From Hyphomicrobiales bacterium (GTDB taxonomy: Bacteria > Pseudomonadota > Alphaproteobacteria > Rhizobiales > Xanthobacteraceae): DNA of 64,000 nt. The position numbers and the translations under genes are program-made. Under the pieces are notes generated by a model. It worked only from the letters and a program-made list of their open reading frames with translations, had not been told where the DNA came from and searched no databases. How positions within the stretch are numbered: position 1 is the stretch's first letter; every line of letters starts with the position of its first letter. The DNA lies in NCBI GenBank assembly GCA_017305715.1, contig JAFKKG010000013.1:370061-434060 (forward strand), in the 5' to 3' direction. This document shows, one piece after another, positions 51,940-60,737 of the stretch.

Positions 51940-53133
51940 TCACACTACTTTGGCTTGCTTCAGCGCCACGATCTCGTCTGCGTCGAATCCAAACTCGGCG
52001 AGCACTTCCTCGGTCTGCTCGCCGAATTCGGGCGGGCGCGCCACCATCTTGCTCGGCGTGCGTGACAGGGTGAACGGCTGCCCGACCAGGCGGATGTGCC
52101 GGTCCTCATCATTGGGCACATCCTGGGCGATGCCGAGATGCTTGACCTGGGCGTCGTCGAACATCTGGTCAATCGTGTAGATCGGGCCACAGGGCACCCC
52201 CGCGGCGTTGAGTTCACTGACCCAGGTCTCGGTGGATTTCTTCTCGGTGAGCCTCCCGATGGCTGCGTTGAGGGCATCGCGGTTCTTCGAGCGGGCCGGG
52301 GCCGTGGCGTATTCGGGATTCGTGAGAAGTTCCGGCGCGCCGATCGCCTGCGCGCAGCGTTCCCAGATCCGCCCGCCGGTGGTGGCGATATTGATATAGC
52401 CGTCCGAGGTCTTGAAGACGCCGGTCGGAATGCTGGTGGGATGGTTGTTGCCCGCCTGTTTGGCCACGTCCTTTTCCATCAGCCAGCGGGCCGCCTGGAA
52501 ATCGAGCATGAATATCTGGGCCTGCAGAAGCGAAGTCTGCACCCATTGGCCCTCGCCGGAGACGTCGCGTTCGAGCAGCGCAGTGAGGATGCCCAGGGCA
52601 CAGAACAGCCCGGCGGTGAGGTCAGCGACGGGAATACCGACCCGCATCGGGCCTTCGCCGGGCGCACCTGTGACCGACATGAGCCCACCCATGCCTTGTG
52701 CGATCTGATCGAAGCCCGGCCGCTTGTGATAGGGCCCGTCCTGTCCGAACCCGGAGATGCTGCCATATACGATGCGCGGATTGACCTTGCGCAGGCTCTC
52801 GTAGTCGATGCCGAGCTTGCTTTTCACGTCGGGTCGGAAATTCTCGACGACCACGTCGGCCTTTTCCGCCAGCCGCCGGAACACTGCGAGGCCTTTGGGG
52901 TCCTTGAGGTTGAGCGTCATCGCGCGCTTGTTGCGGTGTAAATTCTGGAAATCCGAGCCTTGGCGAGGCCCCCCTGGCTGCTCGCCTACTGCGTCCTCCA
53001 GCAGCGCGTCGATCTTGATGACATTGGCTCCCCAGTCGGCAAGCTGCCGGACGCAGGTCGGTCCTGAGCGGACGCGGGTGAGGTCGAGGACCGTGAAGCG
53101 GGACAGAGCCTGTGAGGCGTGGGGGAAAGGCAT
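51940..53133 (-). CDS. CaiB/BaiF family CoA-transferase
   Basis: A 397-residue family III CoA-transferase: the N-terminal Rossmann-like half begins FTVLDLTRVRSGPTCVRQLA, with VVENFRPDVKSKLGID and SISGFGQDGPYHKRPGFD, and the catalytic aspartate Asp171 in GIPVADLTAG, at almost the same number as Asp169 of formyl-CoA transferase. It moves CoA between carboxylic acids. The acids cannot be told from the sequence. It lies alone between glycan genes, on the opposite strand. Confidence 0.9.
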   Translation of the reverse strand: MPFPHASQALSRFTVLDLTRVRSGPTCVRQLADWGANVIKIDALLEDAVGEQPGGPRQGSDFQNLHRNKRAMTLNLKDPKGLAVFRRLAEKADVVVENFRPDVKSKLGIDYESLRKVNPRIVYGSISGFGQDGPYHKRPGFDQIAQGMGGLMSVTGAPGEGPMRVGIPVADLTAGLFCALGILTALLERDVSGEGQWVQTSLLQAQIFMLDFQAARWLMEKDVAKQAGNNHPTSIPTGVFKTSDGYINIATTGGRIWERCAQAIGAPELLTNPEYATAPARSKNRDALNAAIGRLTEKKSTETWVSELNAAGVPCGPIYTIDQMFDDAQVKHLGIAQDVPNDEDRHIRLVGQPFTLSRTPSKMVARPPEFGEQTEEVLAEFGFDADEIVALKQAKVV

Positions 53134-53524
53134 TCAAGATGTCTCCTGGCCGGGACGGAATCCAAAAAAATTGCTGCTCAATCTTGGTACTTTCAATGGC
53201 TTACGGGCAAGCGGATTTCTAAATGGCTCCTATGCGAGCACCCGCGCGACTTTACGGACGCTAAGATTATTTACCTATCGATAGCATCGCCAGACTTTGG
53301 CCGTCGGTTCGCTTCCAAGGAAGCTGGGTAGGCACAGGGCAATTGCAGGTACAAGGAATTGCCCGTTCCGTGAGCTTCTGGAAAGGTCGAGAAACTTGCA
53401 TCCTTCTGATCAGCATTCTGGAAGGTAATCTACTGAATTAACTTTAGTTTTCATTTGACCGTGCCGGTGTCGCTTGGCTTTGATAGCGTCTGTTGCAGCG
53501 CGAAGCCGACGAAGGATTTGACGC
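53134..53524. other. Divergent promoter region upstream of the glycan operon
   Basis: About 390 AT-richer bases between the CoA-transferase and the heptose/glycan genes. No open frame of natural composition is visible. It contains a possible rightward promoter near 53455-53485 and should carry control signals for both directions. Confidence 0.45.
53455..53485 (+). promoter_or_regulatory. Possible sigma-70-type promoter for the glycan operon
   Basis: ttgacc at 53455-53460 resembles a -35 box; tttgat/ttgata at 53479-53485 is an acceptable -10 at 18-19 bases spacing. It lies 40 bases before the first gene. Sequence match only. Confidence 0.3.
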
Positions 53525-54163
53525 ATGATGACCAAACCGGACCACGTCCCCGTCGGCACCTTCGAGCTTCATCAATACTATTCGACGCTCTGCGATCTGC
53601 TCGCGAAGACCAAGGTCACTGGCGGGACAGGCGAGCCGCTTGACGCCGCGAACGTCGTCACCTCGCTGGTGTCGCTGGCGCAAAGGACTCACGCCAACGG
53701 CAACAAGCTGATCTTTGTTGGAAACGGCGGCAGTGCGGCGATCGCCAGCCATATGGCGACCGACTACACCAAGAACGGTAACGTCCGCTCGATGGCGCTC
53801 AACGACTCGTCCATGCTGACCTGCCTCGGCAATGACCTTGGTTACGAGCAGGTCTTCGCAAAACAGATTGAAATGCACGCGCGTGCCGGCGATTTGCTGA
53901 TCGCGATCAGCAGCTCCGGGCGATCGGTCAACATCCTCAATGCGGTGAAGGCGGGCGCCGCCGCCGGGTGTACGGTTGTTACGCTGAGCGGATTCAGCTC
54001 GAAAAATCCGCTGCGCGGTCTTGGCGAGTTCAATTTCTTCATCGACTCGGACCGCTATGGATTTGTGGAAATCGGTCACCTGACGATCTGTCACGCCATT
54101 CTGGATTTTTTGTGCGGCCTTCGTGTCGAAATGCCGGATGGCAAGGCCAGCTCGGCCGCCTGA
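53525..54163 (+). CDS. gmhA: SIS-domain sugar isomerase (GmhA-like phosphoheptose isomerase)
   Basis: A 212-residue single SIS domain. The first phosphate-sugar loop FVGNGGSAAIASHMATDY lies at residues 64-81 and the second, AISSSGRSVNIL, at 127-138; the conserved GlyAsnGlyGlySer and SerSerSerGlyArgSer stretches match GmhA. A catalytic-type Glu/His pair follows (VEIGHLTICHAILD, residues 181-194). GmhA turns sedoheptulose-7-phosphate into D-glycero-D-manno-heptose-7-phosphate. The presence downstream of a heptose kinase and a phosphatase/nucleotidyltransferase supports this over other SIS enzymes. An aagga ribosome-binding site precedes the ATG. Confidence 0.82.
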   Translation: MMTKPDHVPVGTFELHQYYSTLCDLLAKTKVTGGTGEPLDAANVVTSLVSLAQRTHANGNKLIFVGNGGSAAIASHMATDYTKNGNVRSMALNDSSMLTCLGNDLGYEQVFAKQIEMHARAGDLLIAISSSGRSVNILNAVKAGAAAGCTVVTLSGFSSKNPLRGLGEFNFFIDSDRYGFVEIGHLTICHAILDFLCGLRVEMPDGKASSAA

Positions 54164-54182
54164 AACTGGAGGGACGCGCATC

Positions 54183-55466
54183 ATGGCCGTCACACTTGTA
54201 GCAGATGACGTTCGGTTGTATGTCCCCGAGCGGGACGTGGAATCGCCGGTCGTTACGATTCTGGTTCCGTCGCTCAACGAGGAACTGACCATCGAGGCGT
54301 TCCTTCGGTGGTGCCACCAAGGCATTGCGGCGAGCGGTACCTCGGTCGAGATTCTGATCGTCGACAGCTCCACGGATCGCACGCGGGAGATTGCGCTCGC
54401 CAACGGCGCCCGGGTATTGGCTACGCCGAAGCGCGGTCTGGGGCGTGCTTACATCGACGCGATTCCCTACGTTCGCGGCAAGTTTATCATCATGGGCGAC
54501 GCCGACTGCACGTATGATTTTCGCGTCATCAAGCCCTATATCGATGCCTATGATGCGGGCGCGGAGTTCGTCATGGGGTCACGGTTCAGAGGGTCGATCG
54601 AGCCGGGGGCGATGCCCAAACTGCACCGCTATTTCGGGACGCCGCTGACGACGTTCATTCTCAACACGATGTTCGGCAGCCGGTACACCGACATTCATTG
54701 CGGCATGCGCGGCATCACGCGAGATGCGCTCGAACGGATGGAGATGAGCTCTCAAGGATGGGAGTACGCGTCGGAAATGGTGCTGAAGTCGGTGCACATG
54801 AAGTTGCGCACGACCGAAGTCCCGATTGATTTTCTCAAAGATCCTGAAGGGCGTCTCAGCCACATGAAGCGCCGCGGCTGGATGGAGCCTTGGCGCGCCG
54901 GCTGGATGAACCTGCGTGCGATGCTGACCTACGGGGTGGACTTCTTCCTGATCAAGCCCGGAGCGGCGATCTTGCTGCTGGGATTGCTTTTTCTCGTGCC
55001 CCTGACATTCGGGCCGTTTTCAATCGGCGCGCTGAGCTTTTCGCTGAATACCATGCTGCTCGCAATGGTGTTGGCGACCCTCGGCGTCTCGATGCTCTAT
55101 TCAGGCATGATCGCGAGTGTCCTGTTCGATTATTCCGACACCAGGCAGCCTTGGTTTGATCGTATCTTTGCGTTCAACCGTACCGTGGCCATCTGCCTTG
55201 TGGCGGGCCTCATCGGGCTGCTGCTTGCCGTTCCGCTGGTGCGGACCTACATCGCCAACGGTCTGTCATTGCGGGGCGTTGGAATCCAGACCCATCACGC
55301 GGTTGCGGGGCTGTGGTTGATCACGACGTCATTTCAAACCTTCATTTTCATGCTGATGATTCGAGCGCTCGGCGTGGTCTTGCCAAAGCGGGCATCCGCG
55401 GCGATGACGACGAGACGCGGAGAACTCGAAAAGAGATCCGTCCGGTTGTCGACCGAAAGGCTATGA
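54183..55466 (+). CDS. Membrane-anchored family 2 glycosyltransferase
   Basis: A 427-residue protein with an N-terminal GT-A domain (residues about 23-245): VTILVPSLNEELTIEAFL, DSSTDRTREIALANGARV and the metal/nucleotide motif DADCTY (Asp106-Asp108). The C-terminal part has four to five predicted membrane helices (GAAILLLGLLFLVPLTF and others). This resembles dolichol-phosphate-mannose-synthase-like and polyprenyl-glycan transferases, so the acceptor is probably a lipid carrier on the cytoplasmic face. A ggaggg ribosome-binding site supports the ATG at 54183, 19 bases after gmhA. Confidence 0.85.
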   Translation: MAVTLVADDVRLYVPERDVESPVVTILVPSLNEELTIEAFLRWCHQGIAASGTSVEILIVDSSTDRTREIALANGARVLATPKRGLGRAYIDAIPYVRGKFIIMGDADCTYDFRVIKPYIDAYDAGAEFVMGSRFRGSIEPGAMPKLHRYFGTPLTTFILNTMFGSRYTDIHCGMRGITRDALERMEMSSQGWEYASEMVLKSVHMKLRTTEVPIDFLKDPEGRLSHMKRRGWMEPWRAGWMNLRAMLTYGVDFFLIKPGAAILLLGLLFLVPLTFGPFSIGALSFSLNTMLLAMVLATLGVSMLYSGMIASVLFDYSDTRQPWFDRIFAFNRTVAICLVAGLIGLLLAVPLVRTYIANGLSLRGVGIQTHHAVAGLWLITTSFQTFIFMLMIRALGVVLPKRASAAMTTRRGELEKRSVRLSTERL

Positions 55467-55635
55467 TCACTGCGACGGCAACTATCGTGTTCTGTCAGGC
55501 TCTGTATGGCATCGCGCGATGGCCTGCTCACGTTCGACAACTCGGGATCCTGTCCGCGAACTGTTGTCGTTGGCCGGTCAGTAGCACCCAGAAGCGCATG
55601 TCACGAAGCGATCGAACTTGTCGGAGCACGACCAC

Positions 55636-56580
55636 ATGAACGTTCTGGTGACGGGAGGTGCTGGCTTCATCGGCAGTCATCTTTGCGACCGCTTGCTGGC
55701 TCGCGGGGCGCAGGTGTGGTGCGTCGACAATATGCATCTTGGCCGGAGGCGGAACATCGCGCATCTCGAATCCCGGCCGGATTTCCATTTCTTCGAACTC
55801 GACGTTCTTCAACGCGAGGCACTGGATTCGCTGTTTGCCAAAGCCGGCTTCGACGCGGTTTTCCACATGGCGGCGAATTCGGATATCGCAGCCGGAGTGG
55901 CCGATTCCCGTCTCGACCTCACGCTCAATCACCTCACGACACTGACCGTTCTCGAGGCGATGCGGGCGCACGGGGTCAAGAGGCTTTTCTTCGCCAGCAC
56001 ATCGGCGGTGTTCGGGGAGAATGATGCGCTGCTTGGCGAGGATGCGGGTCCGCTGCAGCCGATCTCTTTTTATGGCGCCAGCAAGCTAGCAGCGGAAGCC
56101 TATGTGTCGGTGTTTGCGCACACGTTCGGGGTGAGTGCGGTCGTGCTGCGGTTTCCCAACGTGATTGGCGAGCGTGCGACGCATGGGGTTATCTATGATT
56201 TCTTGGCAAAGCTTCGGAAGGATGCGAGCAGGCTCCAGGTGCTCGGTGACGGCAACCAGGCGAAGCCGTATCTCTATGTCGGAGATCTTATCGACGCGAT
56301 GCTGGCGGCTTGGGACAAATCAAAGGATCCATTGTCGGTCTATCATGCCGCCGGAATCGAAACGACGACGGTACGCGAGATCGCGGAGATCGTGGTCGCC
56401 GCGGCGGGCAGGCCGGATACGTGCATCGCCTATACGGGAGGCGATCGCGGCTGGGCCGGCGACGTGCCGCGCTTCCGCTATGATATTTCACGACTGCAAT
56501 CGCTCGGCTGGCAGCCACGCCATCACTCCACCGATGCGGTCCGATTTGCGGTCGAGCGCATTCTCGCCAATGGCTTCTGA
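55636..56580 (+). CDS. NAD-dependent sugar-nucleotide epimerase/dehydratase
   Basis: A 314-residue extended SDR: NAD loop GGAGFIG at residues 7-13, the Ser/Thr of STS at 121-123, and Tyr146 with Lys150 in the FYGASK motif, so the active site is complete. The C-terminal substrate domain contains KPYLYVGDLIDAMLAAW. It acts on a sugar nucleotide; in this operon GDP-heptose is a candidate. A ggag ribosome-binding site fixes the ATG at 55636. It is 169 bases after the glycosyltransferase. Confidence 0.88.
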   Translation: MNVLVTGGAGFIGSHLCDRLLARGAQVWCVDNMHLGRRRNIAHLESRPDFHFFELDVLQREALDSLFAKAGFDAVFHMAANSDIAAGVADSRLDLTLNHLTTLTVLEAMRAHGVKRLFFASTSAVFGENDALLGEDAGPLQPISFYGASKLAAEAYVSVFAHTFGVSAVVLRFPNVIGERATHGVIYDFLAKLRKDASRLQVLGDGNQAKPYLYVGDLIDAMLAAWDKSKDPLSVYHAAGIETTTVREIAEIVVAAAGRPDTCIAYTGGDRGWAGDVPRFRYDISRLQSLGWQPRHHSTDAVRFAVERILANGF

Positions 56581-56594
56581 AGAGGCCGACTAGC

Positions 56595-58511
56595 ATGCGC
56601 GCAGCCATCGTTGCCGGAGGATTTGGAACGCGCGCCGTCGCCATGACGGGCGATCGCATTCCCAAGGCGCTGCTGCCGGTTGGCGGTGTCCCGATCATCT
56701 TTCGTCAAATGCGCGTCTTGCGACGCGAGGGCGTGCGCAAGATCACGGTTCTCGGTGGCCATCACGGCGATCAGTTGCGAGCCCACCTGCAGCCGGAAGC
56801 GAGCACGCTGGATATTGCGCTCGATGTCATCGTTGAAGCGGAACCGCTGGGTACGGCGGGGTGCCTCACCGCGCTCGCGCCGGTCGGCGAGGAGACGCTC
56901 ATCGTCTATGGCGACATGCTGTTCAACATCGCGCTCGGTCCGTTTCTGGACTTCCATCGCCGGCGCCGGGCGCTGCTGACCGTTGCCGCACACCCAAACG
57001 ATCATCCCAGGACGTCCGATCTGATCGTGGAGACCGATGACCTGTTGACCGACGTGCTGCCACGCAAACGGCCGAGAGAGGCCGATTATCGCAATCTTGT
57101 ACCCGCCGGCATCTATATCGCGTCGCCGGAGCTTTTCGCGGGGCTGCCGCGTCACAATGCGGACATGATATCGGACGTCCTGCCGCGTCTCATTGCCGCT
57201 GGCGCGCCGATCGCGGCCTACAACACGCCCGAATACATGCGCGATGTCGGTACGCCGGCCCGCCACGCCGCAGCGGAGCGCGACCTGTCGGCCGGACGTG
57301 TCGAGGTGCTGCATCGCGCGCACATGCGTCCGGCCATCTTCTTCGACTGCGACGGCGTCCTCAATATCGAACCGGGTGCCCGGGGTGCCGTCACACCTGA
57401 CGATGTCCTGCTCATCGAGGGAGCCGGTGCGGCGGTACGTCGCGCACGCGAAGCCGAATTCCTCACCGTTGGCGTGACCAACCGCCCACAAGTGGCCAAG
57501 GGCTTCGTGACCTTCGAGGGCCTCTCCCACATCCTTGGCCGCCTTGAGGCCTTGCTGGCAGAAGATGGCGGCATACTCGACCGCCTCTATTTCTGTCCGC
57601 ACCACCCTGAAGCCGGATTTGCCGGCGAGGTCCCGGAACTGAAGGTCCGCTGTGAGTGTCGCAAGCCCGGCACGCTGCTGCTGCGTCGCGCCTTCGACGA
57701 TCTGCCGATCGACCGTTCCAGGTCCGTCCTGATCGGAGATAGCCTCAGGGACATCGGTGCAGCGCGGGGCGCCGGAGTCCGGGCTTACGGCGTTCGAACG
57801 GGGCACGGCTGCCGCGATGTCTATCCGTCCGAGGCCGGCCCCGTGCCCACGCCTGACCTCATGTTCGATACGGTACGTGAGGCGGTGGAATTTTCGATCA
57901 CCTACGGAGTCCTCATTGCCCCCGTGATGGCACGACTGCGCTCGCAGCGCGATCGGCCCGATGGGCCGATGCTCGTTGCGTTCTGCGGCCGCTCACGAGC
58001 CGGCAAGACGATGATGGCGCACGCGCTGACGCGCGTGCTCGCCGAGCAGGACGTCGCCGGCCTGCATGTCAATTTGGATCATTGGATTGTTCCAGCCGCC
58101 GAGCGGGACCCGGACGCCGACGGGGAGGCCCGCGCCCGCGTCGCGGAGTTGTCCAGCGTCGTCACAGATCTTCGGGCCGGGCGTGTCGTGACCGCGCCCG
58201 GATATGATGTTGCTACTCGCGGCCACTCGGCACCAGTAACGTATGACCCGAACGGTTTTGCGATCATCGTGCTCGATGGCAGTTTTTCGGCTCATCGAAC
58301 GCTGCGCGCGATGGTGGATCTCGCCGTCTTCGTTGAGAGCCCTGAAAAACTGCTGCGGGAACGGTTTACCGCGTTCTACGCATGGAAGGGGTTGCCTCGC
58401 CATGATATCGACGGGCTATGGGAGCGCCGCGCCGGCGACGAGTGGCCTGCCGTCGATTCTCAACGTGACCATGCCGATCTCGTTCTGACGCTAACCGGTG
58501 ACAGCTCATGA
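56595..58511 (+). CDS. Three-domain protein: nucleotidyltransferase (HddC-like), HAD phosphatase (GmhB-like), P-loop kinase-like domain
   Basis: A 638-residue fusion. Residues 1-235 are a sugar-1-phosphate nucleotidyltransferase (VAGGFGTR at 6-13, Lys24 in IPKALLP, YGDM at 105-108). Residues 247-440 are a HAD phosphatase with the nucleophile motif DCDGVLN (251-257), TNRP (295-298), GmhB-type zinc ligands in CPHHPE (334-339) and CECRKP (353-358), and GDSLRDIGAA (381-390). Residues 457-638 carry Walker A GRSRAGKT (465-472) and a predicted Asp-rich lid, resembling uridine kinase or P-loop kinases. The first two activities are the GmhB and HddC steps of GDP-D-glycero-D-manno-heptose synthesis. 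The third is unassigned. It overlaps the kinase gene by four bases. Confidence 0.85.
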   Translation: MRAAIVAGGFGTRAVAMTGDRIPKALLPVGGVPIIFRQMRVLRREGVRKITVLGGHHGDQLRAHLQPEASTLDIALDVIVEAEPLGTAGCLTALAPVGEETLIVYGDMLFNIALGPFLDFHRRRRALLTVAAHPNDHPRTSDLIVETDDLLTDVLPRKRPREADYRNLVPAGIYIASPELFAGLPRHNADMISDVLPRLIAAGAPIAAYNTPEYMRDVGTPARHAAAERDLSAGRVEVLHRAHMRPAIFFDCDGVLNIEPGARGAVTPDDVLLIEGAGAAVRRAREAEFLTVGVTNRPQVAKGFVTFEGLSHILGRLEALLAEDGGILDRLYFCPHHPEAGFAGEVPELKVRCECRKPGTLLLRRAFDDLPIDRSRSVLIGDSLRDIGAARGAGVRAYGVRTGHGCRDVYPSEAGPVPTPDLMFDTVREAVEFSITYGVLIAPVMARLRSQRDRPDGPMLVAFCGRSRAGKTMMAHALTRVLAEQDVAGLHVNLDHWIVPAAERDPDADGEARARVAELSSVVTDLRAGRVVTAPGYDVATRGHSAPVTYDPNGFAIIVLDGSFSAHRTLRAMVDLAVFVESPEKLLRERFTAFYAWKGLPRHDIDGLWERRAGDEWPAVDSQRDHADLVLTLTGDSS

Positions 58512-59488
58512 TCGTTTCCTGCGCGCCTTTTCGTGTGAGTTTTGCCGGCGGCGGCTCCGACATTGCATCGTTCTATCGCAAGCAACGCGGCGCGGTGCTG
58601 TCCTGCGCCATTGCAAAATACAGCTTCATCGTCGTGCATCCGTACTTCAACGCCAGCAAATATCATCTCAAATACGCCCGCACGGAACTGGTCGATCACG
58701 TCGAGGACATTGAACATCCGCTGCTGCGCGAAGCGTTGCGCATGCAGAACATCGATCCAGGCATCGAAATTGCGTCGGTGGCGGACATTCCCTCGGGAAC
58801 CGGGCTCGGCTCTTCGAGCTCCTTCTCGGTCGCGTTGCTCAATGCGCTCTATGCGCATCGTCGCATCTTCGCACCCAAGGAGGCACTGGCGAACGAAGCC
58901 TGCATGCTGGAGATCGAACGGCTGGGCGAACCGATCGGAAAGCAGGATCAATATGCCGCTGCTTATGGTGGGATCAATTTCATCGAATTCGAGCAGCACG
59001 GCGGCGTTACCGTACAGCCTTTGGTATTGCCGACGGCGACGGTCTCAGAACTCGAAGGCAACCTTCTGCTGTACTTTACCGGCAGTCAGCGCGATGCTCG
59101 TGCGGTGCTCTCACACCAGGTAACGGCGATCAAGGAGGATCCGCGGACGGTTGCGCGGATACAGCAGATGGTCGATCTGTCCTACGAGATGCGCGATCTC
59201 CTGCTCGCCGGCGATCTCGACGCGTTCGGCGAGGCGCTGCACCGCGGCTGGGAAATGAAGCGGGGCATTACGTCTCAGATCAGCAACTCGACGATTGACG
59301 AATTTTATGCCCGCGCGCGCGAGGCCGGCGCAACCGGCGGCAAACTCGCCGGTGCCGGCGGAGGCGGTTTCCTACTGCTTTATTGTCCGAAATCGGTGCA
59401 ACCGCGGGTGCGCGAAGCCATGAGCACGCTGCAGAACCTTGAATTCCGTTTCGACTGGGGCGGCGCTCGAATCGCGTTTGCGCAATGA
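58508..59488 (+). CDS. hddA: GHMP kinase, probable D-glycero-D-manno-heptose-7-phosphate kinase
   Basis: A 326-residue GHMP-family kinase. It starts CAPFRVSFAGGGSD (substrate loop), has the ATP loop PSGTGLGSSSSFS at residues 95-107, GKQDQYAAAYGG at 144-155 and the C-terminal motif GGKLAGAGGGG at 277-287. The FRVSFAGGGSD plus PSGTGLGSSSSF combination is typical of HddA, which phosphorylates heptose-7-phosphate at C1. Next to a SIS isomerase and a phosphatase-nucleotidyltransferase fusion the assignment is strong. L-fucose kinase-type relatives are the alternative. Confidence 0.87.
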   Translation: MIVSCAPFRVSFAGGGSDIASFYRKQRGAVLSCAIAKYSFIVVHPYFNASKYHLKYARTELVDHVEDIEHPLLREALRMQNIDPGIEIASVADIPSGTGLGSSSSFSVALLNALYAHRRIFAPKEALANEACMLEIERLGEPIGKQDQYAAAYGGINFIEFEQHGGVTVQPLVLPTATVSELEGNLLLYFTGSQRDARAVLSHQVTAIKEDPRTVARIQQMVDLSYEMRDLLLAGDLDAFGEALHRGWEMKRGITSQISNSTIDEFYARAREAGATGGKLAGAGGGGFLLLYCPKSVQPRVREAMSTLQNLEFRFDWGGARIAFAQ

Positions 59489-59498
59489 GGGTCATTGG

Positions 59499-60737
59499 AT
59501 GAAGCGGCTGCTGATCACGGGAGCCTCGGGCTATATCGGCACGCGGCTCGTCGAGCTGGCGATCGGCAAAGGCTACGAAGTGATCGCCCTGGGCTCGCCA
59601 CCGCCTGGCTCCCGGATACGGACGGTTCCGTGGCGGCTCGGTGAAGCTCCCGCGCCGGAGTTGCTTGCCGGAGCGAAGGCGGTGATTCATCTCGGCCATG
59701 CCTGGTCGAGCGACGCACAACACGGCTCCGGTCCGGACAACATCAATTTGTCCGGCTCAGAGCGTCTCGCGGGCGCCGTCCTTGAGGCGGGGATACCGCG
59801 CTTTGTGTATGCCTCGACGACATCGTCGCGTGCAGGGGCCCTCAATGCCTATGGGCGGGTCAAGCATGCGATTGAAGCCCGCCTGCAGGCCCTGCCGGGG
59901 GCGGCTGAGGGGATATCCTGCGCCCGCGTCGGATTGGTCTACGGCGGCCCGGGGCAGGGGCTTTTCGGCCTGCTGTCGAAGCTGGTCAGCCTGACGCCGG
60001 TGCTGCCGATGATCGGGCTCGACCGGCAGGTCCAGCCGATCCATCTCGATGAGGTTTGCGCCGGGTTGCTGAGGCTCGCCGAAGAACCGCCGCTGCACCG
60101 TCCGGTCGTCATTCTGGCTGGCCCGGAACCCGTCACTTTTGGGTCCTGGCTGCGCCTCTTGCGGCGCGCACTCGCCGGCAAGCGGCTCATCCTGGTGCCG
60201 GTACCGATCCCCCTTGCGCTCCTGGCCTGCGATCTGACTCGCCTCATTCCCTTTTTTCCGACCGTTGACCGCGAGCGTGTTCTGGGACTTGCGGGTGCGG
60301 CGCCGATGGACAGCCGGGCCGACCTGGCCCTGCTTTCCATCGAGGTCGCCGATCCCCTGGCCAAGCTCGCTGAGGCGCCCGTCGCACGCCGGCGGCGCAT
60401 TGGCGAGGCTGTGGCGATGCTGCGCTACGTCTCGGGGGGGAGCGCCTGCTCCATCGGGCCGGTCATTCGACTGGCCCGGGTGATTGCGCGGACGCCCGGC
60501 ACCAGACCCGCGCTTCCTGCATTGGTCCTGCGCTGGCCGGGCCTTCTGCGGTTGCTCGAGCCGTGGCGGCCGTCCATGAATCATCAACTGGCACGGGAGC
60601 TTCACCTCGCGGCAATGGTGGTGGAAAGCGAACCGATGGCCAGAATGCCTGCTGCGCCGGCAAGGGTCTTGAAAGAATTGGCTCAGGATGCGTTGGCGCT
60701 GCCATTTCGCATCCTGTTCGGTCGAATCTACGCATGA
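59499..60737 (+). CDS. NAD-dependent epimerase/dehydratase with a long C-terminal extension
   Basis: A 412-residue extended SDR: NAD loop ITGASGYIGTRL at residues 6-17, the active-site region YASTTSSRAG, and AYGRVKHAIE carrying Tyr and Lys of the YxxxK motif. Beyond about residue 290 it has an extra 120 residues with hydrophobic and arginine-rich segments (ARVIARTPGTRPALPALVLRW), not seen in ordinary epimerases. It lies ten bases after hddA and its stop overlaps the next gene, so it is coupled to the heptose operon. Substrate unknown. Confidence 0.82.
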   Translation: MKRLLITGASGYIGTRLVELAIGKGYEVIALGSPPPGSRIRTVPWRLGEAPAPELLAGAKAVIHLGHAWSSDAQHGSGPDNINLSGSERLAGAVLEAGIPRFVYASTTSSRAGALNAYGRVKHAIEARLQALPGAAEGISCARVGLVYGGPGQGLFGLLSKLVSLTPVLPMIGLDRQVQPIHLDEVCAGLLRLAEEPPLHRPVVILAGPEPVTFGSWLRLLRRALAGKRLILVPVPIPLALLACDLTRLIPFFPTVDRERVLGLAGAAPMDSRADLALLSIEVADPLAKLAEAPVARRRRIGEAVAMLRYVSGGSACSIGPVIRLARVIARTPGTRPALPALVLRWPGLLRLLEPWRPSMNHQLARELHLAAMVVESEPMARMPAAPARVLKELAQDALALPFRILFGRIYA

